Part shown: positions 8,619-17,682 of the stretch, piece after piece
Position numbering within the stretch: the first letter of the stretch is position 1
Layout of the letters: each line of letters opens with the position of its first letter
From: an uncultured Woeseiaceae bacterium
GTDB taxonomy: Bacteria; Pseudomonadota; Gammaproteobacteria; Steroidobacterales; Woeseiaceae
Assembly (NCBI GenBank): GCA_905480215.1
Contig: CAJQPL010000055.1
Location: 1-48,461, forward strand
Reading direction: 5' to 3'
Length of the DNA stretch: 48,461 nucleotides
The notes under the pieces: model-generated
Told to the model about the DNA's origin: nothing
Databases searched by the model: none
What the model saw: only the letters and a program-made list of their open reading frames with translations
Made by a program: the position numbers and the translations under genes

Positions 8619-8963
8619 TTACTGAACCGGACTTTCTTTCTTCGGCAGCAGGCTCTGCGGTATCGGTGCACGACGCTGATCTGGTGACGGTGGGTAACTT
8701 GCAGCAAGGTAATCAAGGATTTGCGCTTCGATTTCAGGCTCAAATTGCCATAGATTCTGGGTTGCCTGCATCCAGCGTATGGTATCGAGCCAGGTTTTGC
8801 GGTCCGCACGCTGTTGCGTAACCAATGCGAGTGAATGACAGCCCCCACAGTTGGCGCGGACATGCTCCCACCCTGGGTTCTTGATCAATCCCGTCACTTC
8901 ATCTATCTCGACAGCCAACGCCGAGGCCGAGAGCAACAATACAAGGGCCAGTGCAAGCTTCAT
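8619..8963 (-). CDS. sorB: sulfite dehydrogenase cytochrome c subunit
   Basis: Small periplasmic monohaem cytochrome c taking electrons from the molybdenum subunit SorA. The 114 residues begin with a Sec signal peptide (MKLALALVLLLSASALA), then a CGGCH haem site (C39, C42, H43) and a likely methionine ligand M65 in IRWMQATQ, as in SorB-type cytochromes. The ATG overlaps the sorA stop by four bases (ATGA, 8960-8963); a longer frame from 9023 only adds residues inside sorA and would bury the signal peptide, so it is rejected. It is the last gene of the hut-sor operon. No hairpin with a T run is clear downstream. Confidence 0.9.
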   Translation of the reverse strand: MKLALALVLLLSASALAVEIDEVTGLIKNPGWEHVRANCGGCHSLALVTQQRADRKTWLDTIRWMQATQNLWQFEPEIEAQILDYLAASYPPSPDQRRAPIPQSLLPKKESPVQ

Positions 8964-10276
8964 GCGGTGACCATGACCGCAATTCGGTGACAGGCGTTGT
9001 TCAAGTAGCCGCGCGGATTCCACTCAGGTAAAACCATCGGCTGTGATCGACCAGCCTCATCGGTGGCCCGGGCCCAAACTTCATAATAGCCGAGCTGCGG
9101 AAATTCCAGATTCGCTGCCCAATGCTGCCAGGCAAGTCGGTTCGCTGGTTTTTTGAGCTTCGCCTTTTGCCAGCTGGCGCCAAAATCTATTGAGGTTTCC
9201 ACCACTTTAACCCGTGCGTCACCGGCCCATGCATGCCCACGCATATGGAGTCGCGCATCGCCACTAAGTTCGAGACCCGACTTCGGAAATGTAATTAGTG
9301 ATTTCACCGGCATCGATTCGATAATACGCATATCTTCGTCGGCCACGCTAGCGCCCGGTAGCACCGGCTCACACGGCACGCGATAAGACTGCCCCATCAT
9401 CTTCGCTCCGTCGTGGACACGGTCACGCACCAAGATGCGAGTCAACCACTTGCCACTGACGGATGCAGGCCAGCCAGCGCACAACATGCGAACAGGAAAA
9501 CCATGCAACTCCGGCAAGGGCTCGCCGTTCATAGCCCAAACGATCATCGACTCGTTCTCGAGCGCCTTGTGAATTGGCACTCCGCGTGAGATTGGCTGCT
9601 TCGTTGGGTCGCCGGACAAGTGCGAGTCGGCAGCCTCGTAGGCTACATAGACGGCGCTGTCCGCAACTCCGCATTCCGCAAGCAAGTCTTTCAATCGAAC
9701 CCCGGTCCAGTTCGGACACGCGATCGCGCCTGTAGTCCATTGATTACCTTTTGCGGGAGGATAAAATTCTGACCGGCCGTTGCCGCCGCATTCAAGTTGC
9801 AATTGCAACGTATGGTGTTTGAAACGCTGTTGAATTTCACCAAGCGTAAATACCTGCGGCCGCTCGCAAGATTCCCCTTCGATATGAATTTCCCACTGCA
9901 ACGGATCAATGCCTGAAGTCGACGGTGGAATGCCATTATTTCGTACGAACATTCGCGATGCGGGCGTAATAGCATCGTCCAACAAATGTGCCGGCGTTTC
10001 TGCATTGATCGGTCTGTCATTCAAGATTGTCAGACCGGATTTACCCTGTATCGTGAATGCTTCGTTTGACTGTGCAACAGCCGCAGGAATCAGTCCGCCT
10101 GGCATGTATTTTGCGAACGGGATACTCGCGCCCAATACCGCCGTCATGGCGGCCAGCCCGGATCCCTTTACAAAACCACGGCGCGATAGTTTGTCGCTTT
10201 TGCGACCCCAGACCAGCTCGTCCGCCTTCTCAGGATCCACTGCGTATAGCTCATGTACACCTTTTTCTTCACTCAT
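8960..10276 (-). CDS. sorA: sulfite dehydrogenase molybdopterin subunit (SUOX fold), Tat-exported
   Basis: Periplasmic sulfite:cytochrome c oxidoreductase catalytic subunit, oxidising sulfite to sulfate. The 438-residue protein carries a twin-arginine signal (SRRGFVKGSG, 31-40, preceded by a ~30-residue n-region) and a SUOX-type Moco domain in which C163 of QLECGGNGRSEF is the conserved Mo-coordinating cysteine. The C-terminal part (VKVVETSIDFGASWQKAKL, YYEVWARATDEAGRSQP) is the Mo-co dimerisation domain. Its ATG overlaps the hutG stop (ATGA) and its stop overlaps sorB the same way, so it appears to be part of the histidine-utilisation transcript. A role with other S-oxides or sulfonate-derived sulfite cannot be excluded. 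Confidence 0.92.
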   Translation of the reverse strand: MSEEKGVHELYAVDPEKADELVWGRKSDKLSRRGFVKGSGLAAMTAVLGASIPFAKYMPGGLIPAAVAQSNEAFTIQGKSGLTILNDRPINAETPAHLLDDAITPASRMFVRNNGIPPSTSGIDPLQWEIHIEGESCERPQVFTLGEIQQRFKHHTLQLQLECGGNGRSEFYPPAKGNQWTTGAIACPNWTGVRLKDLLAECGVADSAVYVAYEAADSHLSGDPTKQPISRGVPIHKALENESMIVWAMNGEPLPELHGFPVRMLCAGWPASVSGKWLTRILVRDRVHDGAKMMGQSYRVPCEPVLPGASVADEDMRIIESMPVKSLITFPKSGLELSGDARLHMRGHAWAGDARVKVVETSIDFGASWQKAKLKKPANRLAWQHWAANLEFPQLGYYEVWARATDEAGRSQPMVLPEWNPRGYLNNACHRIAVMVTA

Positions 10277-11058
10277 GCTTTAACGGCACTCAGATAAGTT
10301 TTCAGCAAGTCTGTCAGCGTATCGCGAAGTTTGGCAGCCTTGTCATCGTCATACATACCCGTTGCTTCGTCCATGTAGGCACGTTGTGCTATCTCGAGTT
10401 GCAGCGCATGAACGTTGTTCTGCGGATCACCAAAGTGGCGGGTAATGTGCCCGCCTTTGAAGCGGCCATTGACGACATTGCTATAGGGGCTGCGCGACAG
10501 GGCCTTAGCGACAGCTGCTTCGGCGCCCGCTGAACAGCTGGCTGAATTGTTGCTGCCCAGATTGAGAACCGGTAACTCGCCCTCGAATAGTCTTGGCACC
10601 AGACTCGGAATTGAATGCGCATCCCACAACAGGGCGTAGCCATGTTGATCGCACATTGCAGTCAGAGTGATTTGGATTTTATCGTGATAGGGGCGCCAGT
10701 AGTTTTCGATACGCGCGGCTCGCTCATCCGCGTCCGTGCCATCCGCGAGGTAAATCGCCGCGCCGTCAAACGTTTGTTCCGGACACAGGCCCGTCGCAAC
10801 CTGACCGGGATACAAATTTTCGTCTTTCGCCGATCGATTCAGATCCACAACATAGCGCGAGTAATTCGCGACGATTACGCTCGCGCCCATTGAGGACGCG
10901 AAATCGTATAGCTTCGCTACATGCCAGTCGGTATCCGGGATCTGTCGGCCCGCATCGGTCATTCGCAGTTCAATATCCTCGGGTATATCCCGACCGTCGT
11001 GCGGCACACTGATCAACAGTGGCGCATCGCCCAGCGAAAATTGATACACGTTACTCAC
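10273..11058 (-). CDS. hutG: N-formylglutamate deformylase (amidohydrolase)
   Basis: Last step of the five-step histidine pathway: N-formyl-L-glutamate + H2O to glutamate + formate. The 261 residues match the N-formylglutamate amidohydrolase family (ISVPHDG with the metal-site His near residue 20, SRYVVDLNR, the LLWDAHSIPS motif and the HALQLEIAQRAYMDE end). It is not the ureohydrolase-type HutG that releases formamide, which agrees with the presence of hutF. The start is GTG in a GTGA overlap with the hutH stop; the ATGA at its end starts sorA. Cytoplasmic. Confidence 0.95.
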   Translation of the reverse strand: MSNVYQFSLGDAPLLISVPHDGRDIPEDIELRMTDAGRQIPDTDWHVAKLYDFASSMGASVIVANYSRYVVDLNRSAKDENLYPGQVATGLCPEQTFDGAAIYLADGTDADERAARIENYWRPYHDKIQITLTAMCDQHGYALLWDAHSIPSLVPRLFEGELPVLNLGSNNSASCSAGAEAAVAKALSRSPYSNVVNGRFKGGHITRHFGDPQNNVHALQLEIAQRAYMDEATGMYDDDKAAKLRDTLTDLLKTYLSAVKA

Positions 11059-12584
11059 GCGTTGAGGCTGGGCAGTACTGTTGCAGCGAAATCTACATAG
11101 CCCCCCTCATCGGCGCGCGCAGCGACGCGCTGAATATCACCAGACAAGGAACGATCCTCCTCGTACGCGGGCGACAATTTGCGCAGTCCTGCTATCACGT
11201 CTTTAATTACTGGCGAACTTTTGCGCGGCTCGCGGAACTCGATACCTTGCGCTGCCGCCAGTAGTTCGATGGCGATGACATTGGCGATGTTATCCAGCAT
11301 CGTGTGCAAGCGACGTCCCGCATAGGTTGCCATGCTGACATGATCTTCCTGATTGGCGGATGTCGGAATACTGTCCACGCTCGCGGGATGGGCGTGCGAC
11401 TTGTTTTCCGATACCAACGCCGCCGCTGTCACCTGCGCCATCATGAAACCGCTATTCAAGCCGCCGTCTTTTACCAGGAATGCAGGCAATCCGCTCAGGT
11501 GCGAGTCAATCAGCAAGGCGATACGACGCTCAGACAAAGAGCCTATCTCAGCAACCGCGAGCGCCAGATAATCGGCTGCCAAAGCCACTGGCTCTGCATG
11601 AAAATTGCCGCCTGACAACACAGACTTCGAATCCGTAAACACCAGTGGATTATCGGTGACCGCATTGGCTTCGGTCTGCAAGACCGAACAGACATGTCGC
11701 AGAACGTCCAGACAGGCCCCCATCACCTGTGGCTGGCAACGAATTGAATACGGGTCCTGAACTCGATCGCAATCGACATGCGAAGCGCGTATTTCGCTGC
11801 CCTTCGTCAGGTCACGCAGCACACCTGCTACCGCTATCTGGCCACCGTGCCCGCGTACGCTCTGAATACGCTTATCAAAGGGCGTATCGCTGCCTTGAAT
11901 CGCATCAGATGACATCGCGCCTGCCACCAAAGCGGCCGCCATCAGGTTTTCCGTTCGATACGCCGCAGCAAGCGTCAAGGCTGTCGACACCTGCGTACCG
12001 TTTAGCAAAGCCAGTCCTTCCTTCGGTCCAAGCACGACGGGCTTAAGCCCGGCTTGTTGCAATGCCGTGGCCGCGGACAAAATTTCGCCTGCAACCCGCA
12101 CTTCACCAATGCCGAGCAATGCACCGGCCATATGCGCCAGCGGTGCAAGATCACCCGATGCACCAACCGAACCGCGCGACGGAATTCGTGGATAAATATT
12201 GTGATTAAGTAGCTCGCAAAGTGCTTCGACAAGCGTCAACTGTACGCCGGAGAAACCTTCCGCCAGAGCAACTATTTTCATCAACATGATCAAACGCACG
12301 ATGTCATCGTCTAGATCTTCGCCGACACCAACGGCGTGCGAACACACCAGATTTTCCTGCAATTTAGCGAGTTGATCGGTATCAATACGAACGTGGGCCA
12401 ACTGTCCAAATCCGGTATTAACCCCATAAACCTGCTCGCCGCTGGCAACAACTTCATTGATTAGCTCATTCGACTCGGCGATACGTAATTTGGCATTGTC
12501 TCCGAGTGATACCGTGACCGACCCTTGCCATGCGCGTCGCAGCACATCCAGTCCGACCATCTGATTGTCAATTACGAGTTTCAC
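11055..12584 (-). CDS. hutH: histidine ammonia-lyase
   Basis: First step of histidine degradation: L-histidine to urocanate + ammonia. The 509-residue protein carries the MIO cofactor triad A142-S143-G144 in [16 protein letters not shown], the GVNTGFGQL motif near residue 54, and the downstream GNFHAEP and QEDHVSM segments. The normal length is about 500-510. The start is GTG in a four-base GTGA overlap with the hutU stop. Cytoplasmic homotetramer in known relatives. Confidence 0.97.
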   Translation of the reverse strand: MKLVIDNQMVGLDVLRRAWQGSVTVSLGDNAKLRIAESNELINEVVASGEQVYGVNTGFGQLAHVRIDTDQLAKLQENLVCSHAVGVGEDLDDDIVRLIMLMKIVALAEGFSGVQLTLVEALCELLNHNIYPRIPSRGSVGASGDLAPLAHMAGALLGIGEVRVAGEILSAATALQQAGLKPVVLGPKEGLALLNGTQVSTALTLAAAYRTENLMAAALVAGAMSSDAIQGSDTPFDKRIQSVRGHGGQIAVAGVLRDLTKGSEIRASHVDCDRVQDPYSIRCQPQVMGACLDVLRHVCSVLQTEANAVTDNPLVFTDSKSVLSGGNFHAEPVALAADYLALAVAEIGSLSERRIALLIDSHLSGLPAFLVKDGGLNSGFMMAQVTAAALVSENKSHAHPASVDSIPTSANQEDHVSMATYAGRRLHTMLDNIANVIAIELLAAAQGIEFREPRKSSPVIKDVIAGLRKLSPAYEEDRSLSGDIQRVAARADEGGYVDFAATVLPSLNA

Positions 12585-14245
12585 TTCGCACCGACACCGT
12601 TGATCATCGGCAGATTGAGATCGAATTCTTCAGCACAATCAATGGCAATCTCATAACCCGCATCGGCATGTCGCATGACTCCGGTTGCCGGATCGTTCCA
12701 CAGGACTCTTTCGATGCGCCGATCGGCGTCTTCGCTGCCATCGCAAACAATGACAATGCCAGCGTGCTGGGAGTAACCCATGCCGACGCCACCACCATGA
12801 TGAAGCGATACCCAGGTTGCACCGCCCGCCGTACTAAGAAGAGCATTCAACAGCGGCCAGTCAGAAACGGCATCACTGCCATCAAGCATACTTTCTGTCT
12901 CACGATTTGGACTCGCGACCGAACCGCTATCCAGATGATCGCGCCCAATGACAACCGGCGCGCTCAATTCACCGTTGCGAACCATTTCGTTAAAAGCCAG
13001 GCCGAGACGATGGCGCTGCCCCAAACCAACCCAGCATATACGTGCAGGCAAGCCCTGAAACTGAATGCGCTTTTGTGCCTCGTCCAGCCATTTGTGCAGA
13101 TGTGCGTCATCCGGAATCATCTCCTTGACCTTGGCGTCAGTTTTATAGATGTCTTCAGGATCACCGGATAGCGCGACCCAGCGAAATGGTCCAACGCCGC
13201 GACAGAATAATGGTCGAACATACGCGGGAACGAAGCCGGGGAAATCGAAGGCATGCGTTACGCCTTCATCCAGCGCAACCTGGCGTATATTGTTGCCATA
13301 GTCGAAGGTCGGAATGCCCTGCTTCTGAAAATCAAGCATTGCCTGTACGTGAATCGCCATCGATTTCACGGAAGCGGCCGCCACTGCATCCGGGTCGCTT
13401 TCGCGTTTCTCAAGCCATTGCGCTACCGTCCAACCGGCCGGGAGATAGCCGTTCGCAGGGTCATGTGCCGAGGTCTGATCGGTTACAGCATCCGGTTTGA
13501 TGCCCAGCTCGATCATCTGCGGCAGAATTTCAGCTGCATTGCCCAGCAAGCCGACCGACACGCTCTTCTTCTCACGCGCCGCGCCTTCGATGAGCGCGAC
13601 AGCTTCCGACAAGGATTCGGCTCGCGTATCGAGATAACCGGTTTCCAATCGCATATCGATACGATCTGACTGACACTCGATCGCCAGCATCGATGCACCC
13701 GCCATGGTTGCCGCAAGCGGTTGCGCGCCGCCCATGCCACCCAGGCCCGCTGTCAATATCCAGCGGCCCGTGAGGTCGCCGTTAAAATGCTGACGGCCCA
13801 TCTCGACGAAGGTCTCATAGGTGCCTTGCACGATCCCCTGGCTGCCAATATAAATCCACGAACCAGCCGTCATCTGGCCGAACATCATCAGCCCTTTCCT
13901 ATCTAGCTCACGAAAGTGTTCCCAGTTCGCCCAGGCCGGCACCAGATTTGAATTCGCGATCAAGACTCGCGGCGCGTCCGCATGGGTGCGAAACACACCC
14001 ACTGGTTTTCCTGATTGCACTAACAAGGTCTCATCGGACTCAAGTTCCTTTAAGGCCTCAACAATCGCGTCAAAACATTCCCAATTGCGCGCGGCTTTGC
14101 CGATGCCACCGTAAACGACCAGATCCTCGGGGCGCTCTGCGACTTCGGGATCGAGATTGTTCATTAGCATCCGCATGGGTGCTTCGGTGAGCCAGCTTTT
14201 GGCGGTTAGTTTTGTACCGGTTGGCGATTTAATAACTCTGGTCAT
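12581..14245 (-). CDS. hutU: urocanate hydratase
   Basis: Second step: urocanate + water to 4-imidazolone-5-propanoate, using tightly bound NAD+ as an electrophile. The 554-residue sequence has the NAD-binding [17 protein letters not shown] (168-184), the [13 protein letters not shown]-terminal motif, the catalytic-cysteine region [14 protein letters not shown], and [16 protein letters not shown], all conserved in urocanases. ATG overlaps the hutC stop by four bases. Length is normal. Confidence 0.97.
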   Translation of the reverse strand: MTRVIKSPTGTKLTAKSWLTEAPMRMLMNNLDPEVAERPEDLVVYGGIGKAARNWECFDAIVEALKELESDETLLVQSGKPVGVFRTHADAPRVLIANSNLVPAWANWEHFRELDRKGLMMFGQMTAGSWIYIGSQGIVQGTYETFVEMGRQHFNGDLTGRWILTAGLGGMGGAQPLAATMAGASMLAIECQSDRIDMRLETGYLDTRAESLSEAVALIEGAAREKKSVSVGLLGNAAEILPQMIELGIKPDAVTDQTSAHDPANGYLPAGWTVAQWLEKRESDPDAVAAASVKSMAIHVQAMLDFQKQGIPTFDYGNNIRQVALDEGVTHAFDFPGFVPAYVRPLFCRGVGPFRWVALSGDPEDIYKTDAKVKEMIPDDAHLHKWLDEAQKRIQFQGLPARICWVGLGQRHRLGLAFNEMVRNGELSAPVVIGRDHLDSGSVASPNRETESMLDGSDAVSDWPLLNALLSTAGGATWVSLHHGGGVGMGYSQHAGIVIVCDGSEDADRRIERVLWNDPATGVMRHADAGYEIAIDCAEEFDLNLPMINGVGAK

Positions 14246-15006
14246 CGGCGTAAATTCTCCAATTGCACAACGTCGGCTGACGCTGTTCGTAATGTTCCCG
14301 GGGGGGTGTAATGTCCTGTTAGTTCGTAACGGCTGCCAGGATGGTGCAAGCGCGAAAATGTGACTGGATGGCCCTTGGACCAGGTACGGCGAATAACCAC
14401 CAAACTCGCTTCTTCCGCGCCCATATCGAGATAGTCGCGAATGGCGAGACTCGGCAGCTTCGCGCGCACTGCCTGCTCGGCTTCCTGCAGTGGTGCGACC
14501 GATGTCAAATACGCGCTCGGCGTCATGCGGCTAAAATCCTGCAGCAGGCAGTCCGGTGCAAAACTTGCCAGCACGTATCGATCTTCAACCTGGATCGGCA
14601 AAGCATTTTCTGCATGCACCAACAATAAATGAAATACATCGGTGCCCTGCTCTATATGTAAGGCCTCCGCGACTTCGCCCCTGGCATGTTGCAAGGATTG
14701 GCGTACTACCCGACTACTATGTGTATTGCCGCGCTGCGCGATTTCATCCGCAATATTTTGCACTTCGAGCAAATCTGAACGTGCAAGAAAGTCGGAAACG
14801 AACGTGCCGCGGCCGGCAACGCGCTCAACATAGCCTTCATCGTCTAGCTCGCGTAAGGCTCGATTCGCCGTCATGCGCGATACGTTCTTAGACTCGACCA
14901 ATTCGTTTTCCGACGGCACGCGATCGGTGGGTTTTAATTCGCCACTGGAGATCTTCTCGATGATGAAGTCTTTGAGTTCCTGGTAGCGCGGTTTGTTAAC
15001 ACTCAT
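14242..15006 (-). CDS. hutC: histidine utilisation repressor (GntR/HutC, UTRA domain)
   Basis: GntR-family repressor of the hut genes; urocanate is the usual inducer. The 254 residues hold an N-terminal winged helix-turn-helix (about 5-72, with [24 protein letters not shown] and the wing GRGTFVSD) and a C-terminal UTRA ligand-binding domain (about 90-240, ending [27 protein letters not shown]). It is the second gene of the operon it should control, with ATGA overlaps at both ends, which predicts autoregulation. The likely target is the palindrome at 16379-16388. Confidence 0.94.
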   Translation of the reverse strand: MSVNKPRYQELKDFIIEKISSGELKPTDRVPSENELVESKNVSRMTANRALRELDDEGYVERVAGRGTFVSDFLARSDLLEVQNIADEIAQRGNTHSSRVVRQSLQHARGEVAEALHIEQGTDVFHLLLVHAENALPIQVEDRYVLASFAPDCLLQDFSRMTPSAYLTSVAPLQEAEQAVRAKLPSLAIRDYLDMGAEEASLVVIRRTWSKGHPVTFSRLHHPGSRYELTGHYTPPGTLRTASADVVQLENLRR

Positions 15007-16361
15007 TGTGCTGCACCGAGTTTCTTGATCGCGTCGGCATACCCACTGCGTGCCTCATCCCGCTCAACATGCATTGCATCGACTACCCGCCAGTTGCCGT
15101 TCACCATCACGCGCTCAACTGGCAGCGGATAACCTGAAAATACCAAAGCATCGAGACGCGTTTCATCGCTATGCCCCGTAAGCATTGGATCCTCATCATT
15201 GAGCACAAGCAGATCTGCCGCTGCACCTACCTCAAGATGCGGACGTCCCTGCCCGCTTGCAGCCGCACCACCCACGAGCGTGCGCTCGAATAGTTCGCTG
15301 CCTACATGACTTTTCGAAAACGATACGACGTTTCGAGACTGAGTCACCAGCCGTTGGCCGTATTCCAACCAGCGCAGCTCCTCGAAAGGGTTAATCGATA
15401 CGTGACTGTCAGAGCCGATTGCGATTCTGCCCCCTTGCGATAAGAAATCATGCAGTGGGAACAAACCGTCGCCAAGGTTGGCCTCGGTACTTGGGCAAAG
15501 CGCAACGACTGCTTCGGACGCCGCCAGTGATGTTATTTCGTCGGCGTCCATATGGGTGGCATGCACCAGGCACCAGTTGCTGCCAACTTCAAAATTCTCC
15601 AGCAGCCATTTTACGGGGCGTTGTCCATAAGCTGCCAGACACTGCTCGACTTCGAGTTGTTGCTCTGCAATATGCAAATGCATCGGCACAAACGAGTCGT
15701 TCGCAATTTTGGAGATTGCGCGTAAAGACTCCTGCCTGACGGCGCGCAAACTGTGAACGCCAATGCCAACATTCACTTGTGCGCTGGCAGCAGCAGTTGC
15801 ACGCTCATGGTGTTGCAAAAACTCATCGAGTGTTTGCGCGAAACTTTGTTGATGTGCAAGTGGACGCGGATCATCAAAGCCGGCACGTTCGTAGTGCACC
15901 GGTACATAGCTCAGACGAATACCAGTTGCAGACGCTGCTGCGGAAATCGCCTCGAACATCGTATCAACGCCAGCGGCGTTCTTCGGGTCATGATGCAAAT
16001 AGTGAAACTCGGCAACTGATGTGTAACCACTGGCCAACATTTCGCTATACGCTTGCCGCGCAATCGCGCTCAAAATTTCAGCATCGACGCGTCCAGCCAA
16101 ATCGTACATACGTTCGCGCCACGTCCAGAAGTTGTCGCGCCCCGCTGGAGAGCGCTGCTCTGTATGGCCCGCCAACGCCCGTTGGAAAGCATGGCTATGC
16201 GCATTGCAAAGCCCCGGAATAACGAATCCCACCGACATGTCATCTGCGTCCGCTGTCGCAGCGCTGGTCACAGCCGTTATTTGACCGTCGACGACCTCCA
16301 GCCGCACATCGTCAACCCAGCCGGATGCCAGCAACGCCTTTTTCGCAAATACCTTCTTCAT
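15003..16361 (-). CDS. hutF: formimidoylglutamate deiminase
   Basis: Hydrolyses N-formimidoyl-L-glutamate to N-formyl-L-glutamate + ammonia, the step that marks the formate-yielding Pseudomonas-type pathway. The 452-residue amidohydrolase has the metal-binding NAHSH (53-57) in CNAHSHAFQRALAGH, the histidine regions VPMHLHIAEQ and VHATHMDADE, and the metal aspartate in GSDSHVSINPFEELRWLEYG, all typical of HutF. Length is normal. It is the first gene of the hut-sor operon; ATG at 16361 has a GAG Shine-Dalgarno. The palindromic operator lies 18 bases upstream. Confidence 0.95.
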   Translation of the reverse strand: MKKVFAKKALLASGWVDDVRLEVVDGQITAVTSAATADADDMSVGFVIPGLCNAHSHAFQRALAGHTEQRSPAGRDNFWTWRERMYDLAGRVDAEILSAIARQAYSEMLASGYTSVAEFHYLHHDPKNAAGVDTMFEAISAAASATGIRLSYVPVHYERAGFDDPRPLAHQQSFAQTLDEFLQHHERATAAASAQVNVGIGVHSLRAVRQESLRAISKIANDSFVPMHLHIAEQQLEVEQCLAAYGQRPVKWLLENFEVGSNWCLVHATHMDADEITSLAASEAVVALCPSTEANLGDGLFPLHDFLSQGGRIAIGSDSHVSINPFEELRWLEYGQRLVTQSRNVVSFSKSHVGSELFERTLVGGAAASGQGRPHLEVGAAADLLVLNDEDPMLTGHSDETRLDALVFSGYPLPVERVMVNGNWRVVDAMHVERDEARSGYADAIKKLGAAQ

Positions 16362-16378
16362 ACCGCTCTCGTGTAGGT

Positions 16379-16388
16379 TGTATATACA
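16379..16388. promoter_or_regulatory. palindromic HutC-type operator between hutF and hutI
   Basis: TGTATATACA is a perfect 10-bp palindrome in the 97-base divergent gap between hutF and hutI. HutC operators known from Pseudomonas have the core TTGTATGTACAA, and this differs only at the centre and one edge (TTGTATATACAG). TATACA inside it could double as a -10 element in either direction, so a bound repressor would block both operons. Binding is inferred. Confidence 0.7.
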
Positions 16389-16458
16389 GGCTAGACCATG
16401 CTAACGTCGCTTGCAACTTCTACGGCGCCAAACCTCACACCACAAGGCTTTCATAGAT

Positions 16459-17682
16459 ATGCCCGATTGGGATCTGTTACTCACCGACGCACGTATTGCC
16501 ACGATGCGAGCCGACCTGCCGGATTACGGAATTATCAGCGAATCGGCAGCAATTGCGATCAACGACGGCCGTATCGAGTGGCTCGGCGAGCAATCGCAAC
16601 TGCCCGCACATACGGCGATCGAACAGCGCTCGATGAACGGCCGCTGGCTCACACCGGCGCTCATTGATTGCCATACGCATCTGATCTTCGGCGGCGACCG
16701 CGCCGCGGAATTTGAGCAACGACTGAAAGGAGCAAGTTACGAAGAAATTGCGCTTTCGGGTGGTGGCATCGTGTCTACGGTGAGCGCGACTCGGGCAGCC
16801 ACCGCCGAGGAGTTGTTCGCGGCAGCCTTGCCACGAGTCCAGGCGCTGGCCCGTGAGGGCGTTGCAACGGTCGAAATCAAATCCGGATACGGCCTGGATC
16901 TCGAGACAGAGGTTCGCATGCTGGAGGTCGCACGCCGCTTGCAGGATGCGACGCCCGTCGATGTACGTACTACTTTGCTGGCCGCACACACCGTTCCTCC
17001 GGAGTTCAAGGACGATGCTGATGCCTATATCGACTTGGTCTGTGATGAAATTTTGCCGTTGGTAGCAAAAAGAGGGCTCGCCGATGCAGTTGACGCCTTT
17101 TGCGAAACTATCGGCTTTAGTGCAGCTCAGGTCGAAAGAGTATTTGCGAAGGCCACGCAGTTGGGCTTAGCCGTAAAACTGCACGCCGATCAGCTCAGCG
17201 ATAGCGGCGGCGCCGAACTCGCGGCACGATTTAACGCCTTGTCAGCAGATCATCTCGAATACACCTCAAGCGCAGGCGTCGACGCCATGGCGGCTTCATC
17301 TTCTGTTGCGGTTTTATTACCGGGCGCATTTTTGACCTTATCTGAGACACAGGCACCGCCGATCGAAGCCTTGCGCTCAAAGAAGGTCCCTATTGCCGTG
17401 GCCACCGATTGCAATCCTGGCAGTTCGCCCATTTGTTCGTTGCGCATCGCGATGATGCTGGCAAGCCGCATATTCAAACTCACGCCGGAAGAGTGTCTCG
17501 CCGGGACCACCCGCGAAGCGGCCCGCGCACTCGGACTTCTACACGACCGTGGCACGCTGGAAGTTGGCAAACGGGCAGACATCGCTATGTGGGACCTAAG
17601 CCATCCGCGGGAACTCGCCTACTGGTTGGGAACACCACAACTGGCAGATCTACTGACAAGTGGGCAAACTACGCGTCCTTGA
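16459..17682 (+). CDS. hutI: imidazolonepropionase
   Basis: Third step of histidine breakdown: 4-imidazolone-5-propanoate to N-formimidoyl-L-glutamate. The 407-residue amidohydrolase (counting from ATG 16459) shows DCHTHLIFGGDRAAEF with metal ligands H72 and H74, the IKSGYGLD segment, KLHADQLSDSGGAELAA, and the metal aspartate in ATDCNPGSS. The open frame extends upstream to a TTG at 16411, but that would run through the operator region; ATG 16459 with AAGG upstream fits the family N-terminus (MPDWDLLLTDARIATM). It is divergent from hutF and completes the pathway. Its TGA overlaps the next start as TTGA. Confidence 0.96.
   Translation: MPDWDLLLTDARIATMRADLPDYGIISESAAIAINDGRIEWLGEQSQLPAHTAIEQRSMNGRWLTPALIDCHTHLIFGGDRAAEFEQRLKGASYEEIALSGGGIVSTVSATRAATAEELFAAALPRVQALAREGVATVEIKSGYGLDLETEVRMLEVARRLQDATPVDVRTTLLAAHTVPPEFKDDADAYIDLVCDEILPLVAKRGLADAVDAFCETIGFSAAQVERVFAKATQLGLAVKLHADQLSDSGGAELAARFNALSADHLEYTSSAGVDAMAASSSVAVLLPGAFLTLSETQAPPIEALRSKKVPIAVATDCNPGSSPICSLRIAMMLASRIFKLTPEECLAGTTREAARALGLLHDRGTLEVGKRADIAMWDLSHPRELAYWLGTPQLADLLTSGQTTRP

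Noticed and set aside
17409-17678. Upstream extension of the MFS gene to ATG 17409
   Set aside because: It would overlap hutI by 274 bases and adds an arginine-rich non-membrane segment; TTG 17679 gives the normal family start.
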